Source: Planctomycetota bacterium
Lineage (GTDB): Bacteria > Planctomycetota > UBA1135 > GCA-002686595
Direction: 5' to 3'
DNA: 64,000 bases
Assembly (NCBI GenBank): GCA_012959785.1
Contig: DUCM01000002.1
Coordinates: 37,123 to 101,122 of the forward strand
A program made the translations under genes and the position numbers. The notes below the pieces were generated by a model. That model searched no databases, had not been told where the DNA came from, and was given only the letters and a program-made list of their open reading frames with translations. Of this stretch, positions 10,323 through 18,774 are shown piece after piece. How positions within the stretch are numbered: the first letter of the stretch is position 1; each line of letters opens with the position of its first letter.

Positions 10323-12928
10323 GCGAGAACGCTAAAGCTAAGGCCCGGCGACCCTGGCTGCGGGGCATCCTGGTCCTGTGGGTTGCGCTGTTGGCCGCGT
10401 CGCACATCTCCTGGTCCCGTGAAGACCCCACTGCGCGCCTCGCTGCCGGCGACTCTTCAGTGCGGCTCCTGGCGGTGGATGGCGATACCCGTGGTCCTGA
10501 ACAGGTGCTTGCATGCTACACCATCATGGGTGCAGCGCCCGAGGCCGCGCGGGCCACGCTGGTCCTGATACACGGCAGTCCCGGTTCGATGCAGGACTTC
10601 GACGCCCTCGCAGCCCTCCTGCCGCAGGACCTGCGCGTTCTGGTGCCCGACCTGCCGGGTTTTGGATGCTCCGGGCGATCCCTACCCGACTACAGCGCGC
10701 GGGCCCACGGGGTCTACCTGTTGCAACTCCTGGACGAACTCGAAATCGAGAAGGCACACCTAGTGGCGTTTTCCATGGGCGGCGCCGTGGCCATGGAGCT
10801 CGCCAGTCTTGCGCCCGAACGGGTGGCCAGCGTGGCGCTGGTGGCAGCCTTGGGAGTGGAGGAGTTGGAACTCTTTGGCGACCACGAGCTGAACCACTTG
10901 GTACACATTTTTCAACTGCGCTTGATCCAACTGGCGCGCTGGGGACTGCCACACTTCGGCGGGGCCGATGAGTGGATCCTGGGTTTATCCTACGGGCGCA
11001 ACTTCACAGATACTGACCAGCGGCGCATCAGACCGATCCTCGAAACACTCGCCGCCCCGACACTTATCGTTCATGGCCAACGGGATTTTCTGGTGCCCCT
11101 GGCCGCCGCCCGCGAGACCTGGCGCATCGTTCCCCAAGCCGAACTGGTCGAACTCGACGCCAGTCACTTCGTCCTCTGGAACCACACCGAACAAGTCGCG
11201 GATCTTTTGGGGGACTTCGTCGCCAAGGCCGAAGCCGGCGCCATGCCTCTGCGCAGCGAGGCCAGCGGGGAACGGCTAGCTGCCGCCGCCCGGCCCTTCG
11301 ACCCCGCCAGCATCCCACCGGCTTCGGGGCTGACGCTGTTGCTCTTGGTACTCCTCTTGGTCGTGGGAACCTGGGTCTCCGAAGACTTGACCGTCATCGC
11401 CGCCGGCTTGATGGTGGCCCAGGGGCGCCTCGCTATCGGCCCGGCGCTGTGTGGATGCACGGCGGGAATTCTGATCGGCGATGTTGGGCTGTTCCTTGCT
11501 GGCCGTGTCTTTGGCCGTGCCCTAGTAGCCCGCGCGCCCCTGCGGTGGTTTCTCACCGTGGAGGCCCTCGACCGCGCCTCGGCCTGGTTTCAACGCCTGG
11601 GGCCGCGGGCCGTGTTCCTCTCACGACTGATGCCGGGATTGCGCCTGCCGACCTACTTCGCCGCAGGTGTGCTGCGCACCAGCTTGCTCAAGTTCCTGTT
11701 CTATTTCACCCTGGCGGTTCTGTTCTGGACGCCGCTGCTCTTGGGCTTTGCAGTGCTCTTTGGCGACCAGGCCCGGGAACTCATTGAAGCATGGGGCTTG
11801 CCTGCCCTGGTGCTCTTGGTACTCGTCCTGTTGCTCTTCGAGCGCGTCGGTCTGCGGCTGTTCACATTTCGTGGACGCCGCTCACTGGTGGGCACCTGGA
11901 GGCGCTGGACCCAGTGGGAGTTCTGGCCGCCCTTCGCCTTCTACCCGCCGATCGTGGCCTACATCCTCATGCTCGGCCTCTTCTACCGCAGCCTGCGGGT
12001 CCTTACAGCAGTCAATCCGGGCATTCCCTCGGGCGGCTTGATCGGCGAGCACAAGTCCAAAATTTTGGCCGGCATCGACAACTCAAACGGTTTCGTGGCC
12101 GAGTTCCGGCTCTTGCGTGCACATGCTGATGAGCATCAACGCGTGGTCGAAGCCATGAGCGCCGCCGAAGCCCTGGGCGGTTTTCCCATCGTCTTCAAGC
12201 CCGAAGTGGGACAACGCGGCTCTGGCGTGGTCGTGGTGAAGACGAGCGATGAGCTAACCGAGTTGGTAAGCGCCATGGCAGTTGACCACATCCTGCAAGA
12301 ATTCGTCGCAGGCCCGGAGTACGGCATCTTCTACATCCGCCAGTCCGGTGCGAGCCGCGGCAGCTTATTTTCGATCACCGAGAAAATCATTCCGCAGCTC
12401 GTGGGCGACGGCGAACACACCCTGGAGGAGTTGATCCTCCTGGGGAAGCGCTCGGTGGTAATGGCGCCCCAGTACATGCGCCGACATCTCGCGCAGCTCG
12501 ACGAAGTCCCCAAACACGGCGAGCGCATCCAACTGGTGGACATCGGCACCCACTGCCGCGGGGCTATCTTCAAGAACGGCCAACGGCTCGCCACGCCGGC
12601 CCTCGCAGCTCGCATAGATAAACTCTCACGCAGCTTCAATGGTTTCTACTTCGGCCGCTTTGATGTGCGCGCCGAGTCCGAAGAGGCCCTGCTCGCCGGC
12701 CGCGACTTCAAGGTTCTCGAGCTCAATGGACTGACCTCCGAGGCAGCTCACATCTACGACCCCGAGACGTCCATCTTCGAAGCCTGGCGCGTACTTGGAC
12801 GGCAGTGGCGTCTGGCTTTCGAGATCGGCGCTGCCAATCACGCCGCGGGCGCCGAGCTCTCGAGCTGGTCCAGCATCCTGCGCGAGGTGTTTGGTTATTC
12901 AGCCAAACAGCGCAGCCACAATATCTGA
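10319..12928 (+). CDS. Triple fusion: alpha/beta hydrolase - DedA/VTT membrane domain - ATP-grasp ligase
   Basis: An 869-residue protein combining three families in one uninterrupted frame. Residues about 15-30 form a membrane helix. Residues 60-300 are an alpha/beta hydrolase with oxyanion block HGSPGS (85-90), nucleophile Ser152 in AFSMGG and His283 in DASHF. Residues about 330-510 are a DedA/VTT domain with several transmembrane segments, including SEDLTVIAAGL and the FLSRLMPGLRLPTYFAAG reentrant motif. Residues about 560-840 are an ATP-grasp domain (FKPEVGQRGSG; metal-site block FKVLELNG). DedA proteins act in lipid flipping; ATP-grasp enzymes join carboxylates to amines. GTG start overlaps the olsA-like stop, so it is coupled to polar-lipid synthesis and may modify or flip the product. 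The role is inference; the domain calls are firm. Confidence 0.88.
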   Translation: MSENAKAKARRPWLRGILVLWVALLAASHISWSREDPTARLAAGDSSVRLLAVDGDTRGPEQVLACYTIMGAAPEAARATLVLIHGSPGSMQDFDALAALLPQDLRVLVPDLPGFGCSGRSLPDYSARAHGVYLLQLLDELEIEKAHLVAFSMGGAVAMELASLAPERVASVALVAALGVEELELFGDHELNHLVHIFQLRLIQLARWGLPHFGGADEWILGLSYGRNFTDTDQRRIRPILETLAAPTLIVHGQRDFLVPLAAARETWRIVPQAELVELDASHFVLWNHTEQVADLLGDFVAKAEAGAMPLRSEASGERLAAAARPFDPASIPPASGLTLLLLVLLLVVGTWVSEDLTVIAAGLMVAQGRLAIGPALCGCTAGILIGDVGLFLAGRVFGRALVARAPLRWFLTVEALDRASAWFQRLGPRAVFLSRLMPGLRLPTYFAAGVLRTSLLKFLFYFTLAVLFWTPLLLGFAVLFGDQARELIEAWGLPALVLLVLVLLLFERVGLRLFTFRGRRSLVGTWRRWTQWEFWPPFAFYPPIVAYILMLGLFYRSLRVLTAVNPGIPSGGLIGEHKSKILAGIDNSNGFVAEFRLLRAHADEHQRVVEAMSAAEALGGFPIVFKPEVGQRGSGVVVVKTSDELTELVSAMAVDHILQEFVAGPEYGIFYIRQSGASRGSLFSITEKIIPQLVGDGEHTLEELILLGKRSVVMAPQYMRRHLAQLDEVPKHGERIQLVDIGTHCRGAIFKNGQRLATPALAARIDKLSRSFNGFYFGRFDVRAESEEALLAGRDFKVLELNGLTSEAAHIYDPETSIFEAWRVLGRQWRLAFEIGAANHAAGAELSSWSSILREVFGYSAKQRSHNI

Positions 12929-12944
12929 GCGCTTCTTGCCTCGC

Positions 12945-13895
12945 TCAGAGCCCGAAGCGGGCTCCCTGGCGGGCGAGTTTGAAGCCCAGCGCCCAAACAC
13001 GGACAGCGGCCGGGCTGGCCGGATCAACGAGCGGGTTGGAATGATTCAGGTGAGTGAAGAACACGCGCTCGCGTAATTGTGCGGGCAAATCTTCGAAGCG
13101 CTGCATGGACTCGCATACCGAAGGGTGCGGGATGCTGCTCATGTCGCGACCTGAGAGTTCGTCACCCGAGTAAAAAGTGCCATCCACGAGGGCCACGGTG
13201 GACCGGGCCAATTCGGCTTCAATGGAGTGTTCCCACAACTCCCACTTGTCGATATCGGGCAAGTACAGGAGCGAAGCCGAGGGCCCTTCTATACGAAAGG
13301 CACAGGTGTCGCTGTACTCGTCGCGGTGAGGAACGGCGAGAGCGGTGACCGAAAGATCTGGGGCCAGTGCAATCTCGGTGCCAAATTCGAATTCCTGCAA
13401 GATGATCCGCTGTTCGCTGACGAGCTGATCCCAGGGTCCGTTGCCGCGCAAGAACTCGGCGAAGCGCGGCGAGAGGTGCACCGGAGTCGGCTCGCTGCCA
13501 TAGGCTTCGCGACCGAGGTGCAAGAGCCCTGTGTAGTGACCCATGTGGGCGTGGGTCAGGAATATGCCCTCGAAGAGCGCCGGCCGGCCAGGGCTGGCCG
13601 CCCTCGAAACTCCCAAGTTCCGGGCGAGTTGAATCTGCCGAGGTAAGTCGGGCGTGGCGTCGAACAGCCAGCACGAGTTCGTGCGCGGGTCCACCAGCAG
13701 GATCGAGGTCACGAAACGGGCCCGTGACGAGTCGCTGCGAGCCGCACGACAATGGCTGCAATCACAAGCGATCTGCGGCAGGCCGCCGTCCTGAGCGGTG
13801 CCCAGAACGAGCACGAAGGGTCCCGTCGCTGGTGCTAGCCCAGAGCTTTGACAGCTCGCGGCAAAGGCCAACAAGAGAACGAAGAGGACTCTCAT
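12945..13895 (-). CDS. PqqB-like metallo-beta-lactamase-fold lipoprotein
   Basis: A 316-residue predicted lipoprotein (lipobox FAASC, Cys15) of the metallo-beta-lactamase fold, closest in pattern to PqqB: the zinc-knuckle CDCSHC (Cys44, 46, 49), LFDATPDLPRQI (about 78-88) and the metal block THAHMGHYTGLL (114-125). The classic HxHxDH is here HxHxGH, so the Asp ligand is absent while the three histidines stay. No other pqq gene is nearby, so PQQ synthesis is unlikely; a secreted hydrolase is a better guess. The start at the ATG before the signal peptide gives a sensible N-terminus; an earlier in-frame start exists at 13931. Convergent with the fusion gene, divergent from xylA. Confidence 0.75.
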   Translation of the reverse strand: MRVLFVLLLAFAASCQSSGLAPATGPFVLVLGTAQDGGLPQIACDCSHCRAARSDSSRARFVTSILLVDPRTNSCWLFDATPDLPRQIQLARNLGVSRAASPGRPALFEGIFLTHAHMGHYTGLLHLGREAYGSEPTPVHLSPRFAEFLRGNGPWDQLVSEQRIILQEFEFGTEIALAPDLSVTALAVPHRDEYSDTCAFRIEGPSASLLYLPDIDKWELWEHSIEAELARSTVALVDGTFYSGDELSGRDMSSIPHPSVCESMQRFEDLPAQLRERVFFTHLNHSNPLVDPASPAAVRVWALGFKLARQGARFGL

Positions 13896-13947
13896 GGCCG
13901 CCAGCCTACCCGCCCGAGGAGCCTGCACCAATCAACGGCTGCCGCGG

Positions 13948-13956
13948 TGCTATCAT
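13948..13956 (+). promoter_or_regulatory. Extended -10 promoter of xylose isomerase gene
   Basis: TGC-TATCAT (extended -10) ends 6 bases before the ATG at 13963, so transcription would start at or just before the start codon. The same GGTGCTAT sequence occurs before the selenoprotein gene. No good -35 was seen. Prediction only. Confidence 0.4.
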
Positions 13957-13962
13957 GGCGCC

Positions 13963-15138
13963 ATGGATGCCTACACCCCCACCCGCGGCGATCGCTTCAC
14001 CTTTGGCCTCTGGACCGTGGGAAATCGAGGCAGCGACCCCTTCGGCGGGCCCGTGCGCGACCACATCGACCCCTGTGAGATCGTGCGCAACTTGGCTGAG
14101 TGCGGCGCCTTTGGAGTGAATCTGCATGACAATGACCTCGTGCCCCTGGGCAAGAGCCAAAAAGAGCGCGACACCATCGTCTCCAACTTCAAACGCGCCC
14201 TCAGCGAGAACGACATGGTGGTCCCCATGGCCACCACCAACCTCTTTAGCCATCCGGTCTTCAAGGACGGCGCCTTCACCTCCAACGATCCGCGGGTGCG
14301 AGCCTTTGCCCTGCAAAAAACCATGGACGGCATCGACCTCGGCGTCGAGTTGGGCGCCAAGCTGTATGTCTTCTGGGGTGGCCGCGAGGGCACCGAGGCC
14401 GATGCTTGCCGGGATGTGCGCACGGCCATCGAGCGCATGCGCGAGGCCATGAATTTCCTAACTGGATATGTCAAAGCCAACGGCTACGACCTGCGCTTCG
14501 CCCTCGAAGCCAAACCCAATGAGCCGCGCAGCGAGAACTACTTCCCCACCACCGGCCACATGTTGCACTTCATCAGCACTCTGGCGGATGAAGAGATGGT
14601 TGGCGTTAATCCCGAAGTCGCCCACGAGGTCATGAGCGGCCTGTCGTTCCCACACGCCGTTGGCCAGGCCATGGAAGCGGGCAAGCTGTTTCACATCGAC
14701 CTCAATTCGCAGAAAATTGGCCGCTACGACCAGGACCTGCGCTTTGGTTCCGAGGATCCGCGCCAGGCTTTTCTCTTGGTGCGCCTACTCGAAGGCACCG
14801 GCGGTGGCGAGCCCTACCGGGGTCCCTTGCACTTCGATGCCCACGCCTACCGCTCCGAAGACGAACAAGGAGTCTGGGAATTTGCTCGGGGCAACATGCG
14901 CACTTACAAAATCCTAAAAGCTAAGGCCCGGGCCTTCGATAGCGATCCCGAAGTGTGCGAACTCCTCAGGTGCCACGAGGACCCTGAACTCGAAGCCCTC
15001 TGGCAAGCAGGCTACGACTCAAAGCGCGCCCAAAGCCTGCGCCAGATCGATCTCAAGCCGGATGAGGTGGCGCGCATCGGGTTGCGCTACGAACGCCTCG
15101 ACCAACTGATGATGGAGCACATCTTCGGCGTGCGTTGA
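13963..15138 (+). CDS. xylA: Xylose isomerase, short (actinobacterial) type
   Basis: A 391-residue TIM-barrel enzyme interconverting D-xylose and D-xylulose (and glucose/fructose) with two divalent metals. Active-site blocks: NLHDND with catalytic His55 and Asp58; LEAKPNEPR with metal ligand Glu182 and Lys184; NPEVAHE; HIDLNSQ; and FDAHAYR with metal-binding Asp. Length and spacing match the ~390-residue class I enzymes of actinobacteria (His54/Glu181/Lys183 numbering), not the ~440-residue class II. The ATG at 13963 is chosen because the earlier in-frame start at 13894 overlaps the divergent gene. It stands alone, with no xylulokinase or transporter beside it. Confidence 0.95.
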   Translation: MDAYTPTRGDRFTFGLWTVGNRGSDPFGGPVRDHIDPCEIVRNLAECGAFGVNLHDNDLVPLGKSQKERDTIVSNFKRALSENDMVVPMATTNLFSHPVFKDGAFTSNDPRVRAFALQKTMDGIDLGVELGAKLYVFWGGREGTEADACRDVRTAIERMREAMNFLTGYVKANGYDLRFALEAKPNEPRSENYFPTTGHMLHFISTLADEEMVGVNPEVAHEVMSGLSFPHAVGQAMEAGKLFHIDLNSQKIGRYDQDLRFGSEDPRQAFLLVRLLEGTGGGEPYRGPLHFDAHAYRSEDEQGVWEFARGNMRTYKILKAKARAFDSDPEVCELLRCHEDPELEALWQAGYDSKRAQSLRQIDLKPDEVARIGLRYERLDQLMMEHIFGVR

Positions 15139-15154
15139 GCGCGCGCGGCGAGTT

Positions 15155-15925
15155 CTACTTCCGTGGGCCGAGGTCGCGGGCGGCGCGTACAAGCCCTGCG
15201 GCGTAGTCCACACCGTCGGGCGTACGCGAGCCGTGCCAGGAAAGGTATTCGCCGTCGACCACGGCCACCCGCCTGGCATCGAGACCCAGGGCCGCGGCCA
15301 CTTCGACGACATGGGTGGCGTTGAAGAGGAAGGGCTCGGTAGAGAGCAGGACAGTGTCGGGCCTGGCTGCTGCCAGTGCGGAGAGTTCGATCACAGGGTA
15401 GCGCTGGGGCTCGCCAGAGAAGACATTGACGCCCCCGGCGTCGCAGAGCAGGGCGCTGGCGAAGGTGTCGGCGTTGACGCTCATCCAAGGCCCCCGCCAA
15501 ATGAGGTAGGCAAACCGCACCGCGCTCGCAGCACGGGCTGCCTCGCGGACCTTGGCGACCCGCGCTTCGATGTCGCCAGCGATCTGGTCTGCGCAGGCCT
15601 GGCGCTCGATGGCAGCGCCGATGCCGCGCACCATCGCGGCGGTCTCAAGGGCATTCTTTGGGAAGGTCCCATAGCAAGCCAGCCCGGCTTCGACCAGGGC
15701 CTGGTGGTCCTCGCGACGATTCTCCTCCTCGTTGAAGAGCACCAAATCTGGTGCCAGCTCGATGATGCGCTCCAGATCTGGATCCTTGGTGCCACCCACA
15801 TCCTCGGTTGTTTTTAGCGCGTCTACAGGATGCACGCAGTAGCGCGTGCAGCCAACGAGTTCCTCGCCGCTTCCTAGACTAAAAACGAGCTCGGTCAGGC
15901 TCGGGCAGAGCGAAACGAGGCGCAT
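15155..15925 (-). CDS. BtuF-like cobalamin/metal-complex binding protein (no signal peptide)
   Basis: A 256-residue helical-backbone metal-receptor fold protein related to BtuF and ABC-transporter substrate-binding proteins. The N-terminus MRLVSLCPSLTE and the block GGTKDPDLERIIELAPDLVL (about 44-63) are typical. There is no signal peptide, so it is probably cytoplasmic, as in a subgroup of BtuF relatives. It is the last gene of an operon encoding a B12-dependent acyl-CoA mutase, which fits a role in cobalamin handling, though that is inference. The start overlaps the upstream stop (ATGA). Convergent with xylA across 16 bases. Confidence 0.75.
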   Translation of the reverse strand: MRLVSLCPSLTELVFSLGSGEELVGCTRYCVHPVDALKTTEDVGGTKDPDLERIIELAPDLVLFNEEENRREDHQALVEAGLACYGTFPKNALETAAMVRGIGAAIERQACADQIAGDIEARVAKVREAARAASAVRFAYLIWRGPWMSVNADTFASALLCDAGGVNVFSGEPQRYPVIELSALAAARPDTVLLSTEPFLFNATHVVEVAAALGLDARRVAVVDGEYLSWHGSRTPDGVDYAAGLVRAARDLGPRK

Positions 15926-16836
15926 CACCAAGCGGCGCCGTCGATGGGCTGCAATTCAAAGCGTCGCCCAGGTTTGGAAAGGCGACCGAAGGCATGGTCG
16001 ACATCGTGGTAGAAGAGCCCGATCCAGCCCTCGTCGGCGGCACGCTGCATCCACTCTGAACGCACCTCGAAGGAACGCACCACATCGATGTCGTAGGCCA
16101 TGATGTAGGCTGGCTGAATGTGGTGGGTTGTCGGCACTACATCGGCCCAAAAGATGGCGGTCTCCCCTGGGCCATCCTCGTTGATGGTGATGACGCTGAC
16201 GCCGTCAGAGTGGCCGCCGAGTTCGTGCACGCGCACACCGCTCACGATCTCCCTGGATCCCGTCCAGGTTTGTTGTAGTCCGGCCTCCTCGATGGGCGTC
16301 ACATCCTCGGCGCGGTACGAGCCTCGGCGCGCGTGACCGGGTTCCTTGGCCATGAGCACTTCCACGGCAGGCGCAAAGTGCTGGGCGTTTGCAAAGCGCG
16401 GCACGAGCTCGCCAGCGCGCTCGATGACCTGGGCGCCGATATGATCCCAGTGGCAATGAGATGCGATGACATGGGTGACCTCTTCCGGGGCGACAGCGCA
16501 GGCGCGCAAGGTCTCGTCCAGGTTCGTCGTGGGGATGAGATGGTAGATCTGGCGCAGCTTATCGCTCCAGCGGTCCCCGGCACCCAACTCGATCACCAAC
16601 TTCAAGTCGCCGCGCTCCACGAGGAAAGGTCGCATGGCCAGGAGGATCGTGTTGTCTTCCAGCGGCGGAGTCAGTTGGCGCCAGATGTTTTGGGGCACGA
16701 CTCCCCACATGGCACCGCCGTCGAGGCGAAGAAACCCATCGCAGAGGGCTGTAATCTTCCACTCGCCGGCCTGCACCGAGCGGCGCTCCCAAGTCGGCGG
16801 ATCGAGGCTGGCCGGTCGGGTCGTGGCCGCGGTCAT
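15925..16836 (-). CDS. Metallo-beta-lactamase-fold hydrolase
   Basis: A 303-residue cytoplasmic metallo-hydrolase with a complete HxHxDH metal site (His127, His129, Asp131, His132 in SHCHWDHIG), a further His in LGGHSDG (about 218-224) and an Asp in FWADVVPT. The layout resembles the AHL-lactonase/glyoxalase II part of the superfamily. Start and stop both overlap neighbours by ATGA, so it is coupled to the acyl-CoA dehydrogenase upstream and the BtuF-like gene downstream. In an acyl-CoA operon a thioester or lactone substrate is plausible, but no specific reaction can be assigned. Confidence 0.8.
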   Translation of the reverse strand: MTAATTRPASLDPPTWERRSVQAGEWKITALCDGFLRLDGGAMWGVVPQNIWRQLTPPLEDNTILLAMRPFLVERGDLKLVIELGAGDRWSDKLRQIYHLIPTTNLDETLRACAVAPEEVTHVIASHCHWDHIGAQVIERAGELVPRFANAQHFAPAVEVLMAKEPGHARRGSYRAEDVTPIEEAGLQQTWTGSREIVSGVRVHELGGHSDGVSVITINEDGPGETAIFWADVVPTTHHIQPAYIMAYDIDVVRSFEVRSEWMQRAADEGWIGLFYHDVDHAFGRLSKPGRRFELQPIDGAAW

Positions 16837-18008
16837 CGCGGGCCGCTCTTGATCACATCGCGTGAGATGATGATGCGCTGGATTTCGGAAGTGCCCTCGC
16901 CGATGACGCACAACTTGGCGTCGCGCCACATGCGCTCGACAGGGTACTCACGACTGTAGCCATAGCCGCCGTAGATCTGAATCGCGTCATAGGTCACGCG
17001 CATGGAGACCTCGGAGGCATGGAGCTTGGCCATGGCGGCGGCGGTGCCGTAGTTCTGGCCCGCGTCCTTGAGGCGCGCTGCGTGGTAGACGAGGTGCCGG
17101 GCAGCCGCGATCTCGGTGGCCATGTCGGCGAGCTTGAAGGCCACGGCTTGCTGGCCGGAGAGAGGCTTGCCGAAGGCTTCGCGCTCGTTGGCGTATTTTG
17201 CGGCGCATTCGTATGCGCCCTGGGCGATACCAAGAGCCAAGGCGGCGATGGAAATGCGTCCACCCTCAAGGGTCTGCATGAAAGTCCTGAAGCCTTCGCC
17301 TTCGGGACCCAGCATGTGATCGAAGGGAATGCGCGTGTCCTCGAAAACCAGGCTGGCCCAGTCCGAACCGCGCATGCCAAGTTTCTTTTCACCCTTTTCG
17401 AGGCTAAAGCCCTCGGCATCGCGGGGCACGGCGAAGGCGCAGATGCCTTTGGAACCCAGGGATTTGTCGATGGTGGCCGTGACGATGAACACTCCGGCGT
17501 AGTTGGCGTTGGTGATGAAGCACTTGCGGCCATTGAGGATGTAGTGGTCCCCATCGCGCACGGCGCTGGTCTGGGTGCCGCCTGAATCGGAACCGGCATT
17601 GGGTTCGGTCAGGCCGTAGGCGCCCATGTATTCGCCGGCGATCAGCTTGGGCACATACTCGCCGCGCAGCTTCTCGCAGCCCCACTTGTAGATCGGGTAG
17701 GTCCCCAAGCTGACATGCGCGGCCAGGGTGATGCCCGTCGAGCCGCACACTCGGCTGAGTTCCTCAACCGCGATGATGTAAGCCAGGGTGCCGCCATCGG
17801 ATCCGCCCACCTCTTCGGAGAAGGGGATTCCGGGCAGGCCAAGTTCCACGATCTTGTCCCAGGTCTCGGTGGCAAAGCGGTGGTTCTCGTCGATCTCTTG
17901 CGCCAGGGGGGCGACCTCGTTTTCGGCAAACTCGCGCACCATGTCGCGAATCATGCGCTGGTCCTCGGACAGGTCAAAGGAGTCCTTGATGTCGGGAAGC
18001 TCGTACAT
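16833..18008 (-). CDS. Acyl-CoA dehydrogenase (short-chain type)
   Basis: A 391-residue FAD enzyme of the acyl-CoA dehydrogenase family, making an alpha,beta double bond in acyl-CoA and passing electrons to ETF. It has the family signatures YGLTEPNAGSDSGGTQT (about 133) and the C-terminal block IYGGYGYSREYPVERMWRD, with catalytic Glu371 in GEGTSEIQR. It is one of two such genes in the operon; this one lies after the mutase and HTH genes. In the isobutyryl/butyryl scheme it could use butyryl-CoA or isobutyryl-CoA. Start at the ATG giving YELPDIKDSFDL, the usual N-terminus. Confidence 0.92.
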   Translation of the reverse strand: MYELPDIKDSFDLSEDQRMIRDMVREFAENEVAPLAQEIDENHRFATETWDKIVELGLPGIPFSEEVGGSDGGTLAYIIAVEELSRVCGSTGITLAAHVSLGTYPIYKWGCEKLRGEYVPKLIAGEYMGAYGLTEPNAGSDSGGTQTSAVRDGDHYILNGRKCFITNANYAGVFIVTATIDKSLGSKGICAFAVPRDAEGFSLEKGEKKLGMRGSDWASLVFEDTRIPFDHMLGPEGEGFRTFMQTLEGGRISIAALALGIAQGAYECAAKYANEREAFGKPLSGQQAVAFKLADMATEIAAARHLVYHAARLKDAGQNYGTAAAMAKLHASEVSMRVTYDAIQIYGGYGYSREYPVERMWRDAKLCVIGEGTSEIQRIIISRDVIKSGPR

Positions 18009-18059
18009 GCGTACTTCTAGGGAGGGCTTGTTGGGTGGTTAGGAAGAGGGCGCAGGGGC

Positions 18060-18326
18060 TCAGTCAGTTTCGATTTTCCAGCCGGCGGTCCGACGCGTGC
18101 GCGAGGTGTCACGGAGGGCACTGCCGACTTCATGGTAGAAGTCCCGGCTGCTGCCACCACCGACCCACTGGATCAGGGCCAGTCGTGAGAATTTCCACTC
18201 GCGGCCGATCTTGCGTGCGGGCATGTCCTCGGAATGCAGCACCTTGTTGAAAGTCTTGACGCTGACACCGAGCAGCGCGGCTGCCTCTTCGATGTTCAGG
18301 ATGTCACGGTCGTTGCCACCACTCAT
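18060..18326 (-). CDS. Excisionase-like helix-turn-helix DNA-binding protein
   Basis: An 88-residue protein whose first 60 residues are a winged-HTH of the excisionase/MerR type: [20 protein letters not shown] followed by the wing [19 protein letters not shown]. The C-terminal 30 residues have no recognised fold. The start overlaps the stop of the mutase B12-binding subunit (ATGA), so it is made together with that subunit. This suggests a regulator of the operon, or a helper of the mutase, rather than a mobile-element excisionase: no integrase is near. Confidence 0.75.
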   Translation of the reverse strand: MSGGNDRDILNIEEAAALLGVSVKTFNKVLHSEDMPARKIGREWKFSRLALIQWVGGGSSRDFYHEVGSALRDTSRTRRTAGWKIETD

Positions 18327-18754
18327 TGGTCATCTCCTTCCTCTTCGAAGCGCTGTTTCATCTCTGTTGCAATCCACTCCGCGATCTCATCGGTGTTGGT
18401 GCCCGGCCCGAAAAGCCGCGCGAAGCCATCGTTTCTGAGGGTCTCGGCGTCCTCGGCGGGGATGATGCCCCCGCCGACCATTAGAATTTCACCCATGCCG
18501 CGGCTGACGAGTTCTTCGCGCACCCTGGGGAAAAGGGTCATGTGGGCTCCGGAAAGGATCGAGAGGCCGACAACATCGACATCCTCCTGGGCCGCGGCCT
18601 CGGCAATTTCCGCCGGAGTCTGGTGCAGCCCGGTGTAGATCACCTCCATGCCGTGGTCGCGAAGAACGCTGGCCACGGTCTTGGCACCGCGATCATGCCC
18701 ATCGAGACCGGGCTTGCCGATCAGTACGCGAATCTTTCGTTCAGTCATCTGCAT
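18323..18754 (-). CDS. icmB: Acyl-CoA mutase small subunit, cobalamin-binding (IcmB-like)
   Basis: A 143-residue Rossmann-type B12-binding subunit. It has the base-off/His-on motif DxHxxG ([10 protein letters not shown], His20 coordinating cobalt), the SxL motif (LSILSGAH, about 75) and the GG motif (VGGGIIP, about 102). It pairs with the catalytic subunit encoded just upstream to make an adenosylcobalamin-dependent carbon-skeleton mutase. Separate small subunits of about 140 residues are the form found in isobutyryl-CoA mutase and in archaeal-type methylmalonyl-CoA mutase; the call as IcmB rests on the large subunit. Confidence 0.85.
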   Translation of the reverse strand: MQMTERKIRVLIGKPGLDGHDRGAKTVASVLRDHGMEVIYTGLHQTPAEIAEAAAQEDVDVVGLSILSGAHMTLFPRVREELVSRGMGEILMVGGGIIPAEDAETLRNDGFARLFGPGTNTDEIAEWIATEMKQRFEEEGDDQ

Positions 18755-18774
18755 GGGTCATGGAATAGGACAAT

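Noticed and set aside
18060..18326. Mobile-element excisionase
   Set aside because: No integrase, attachment repeats or phage genes nearby, and the gene is coupled to the mutase subunit.
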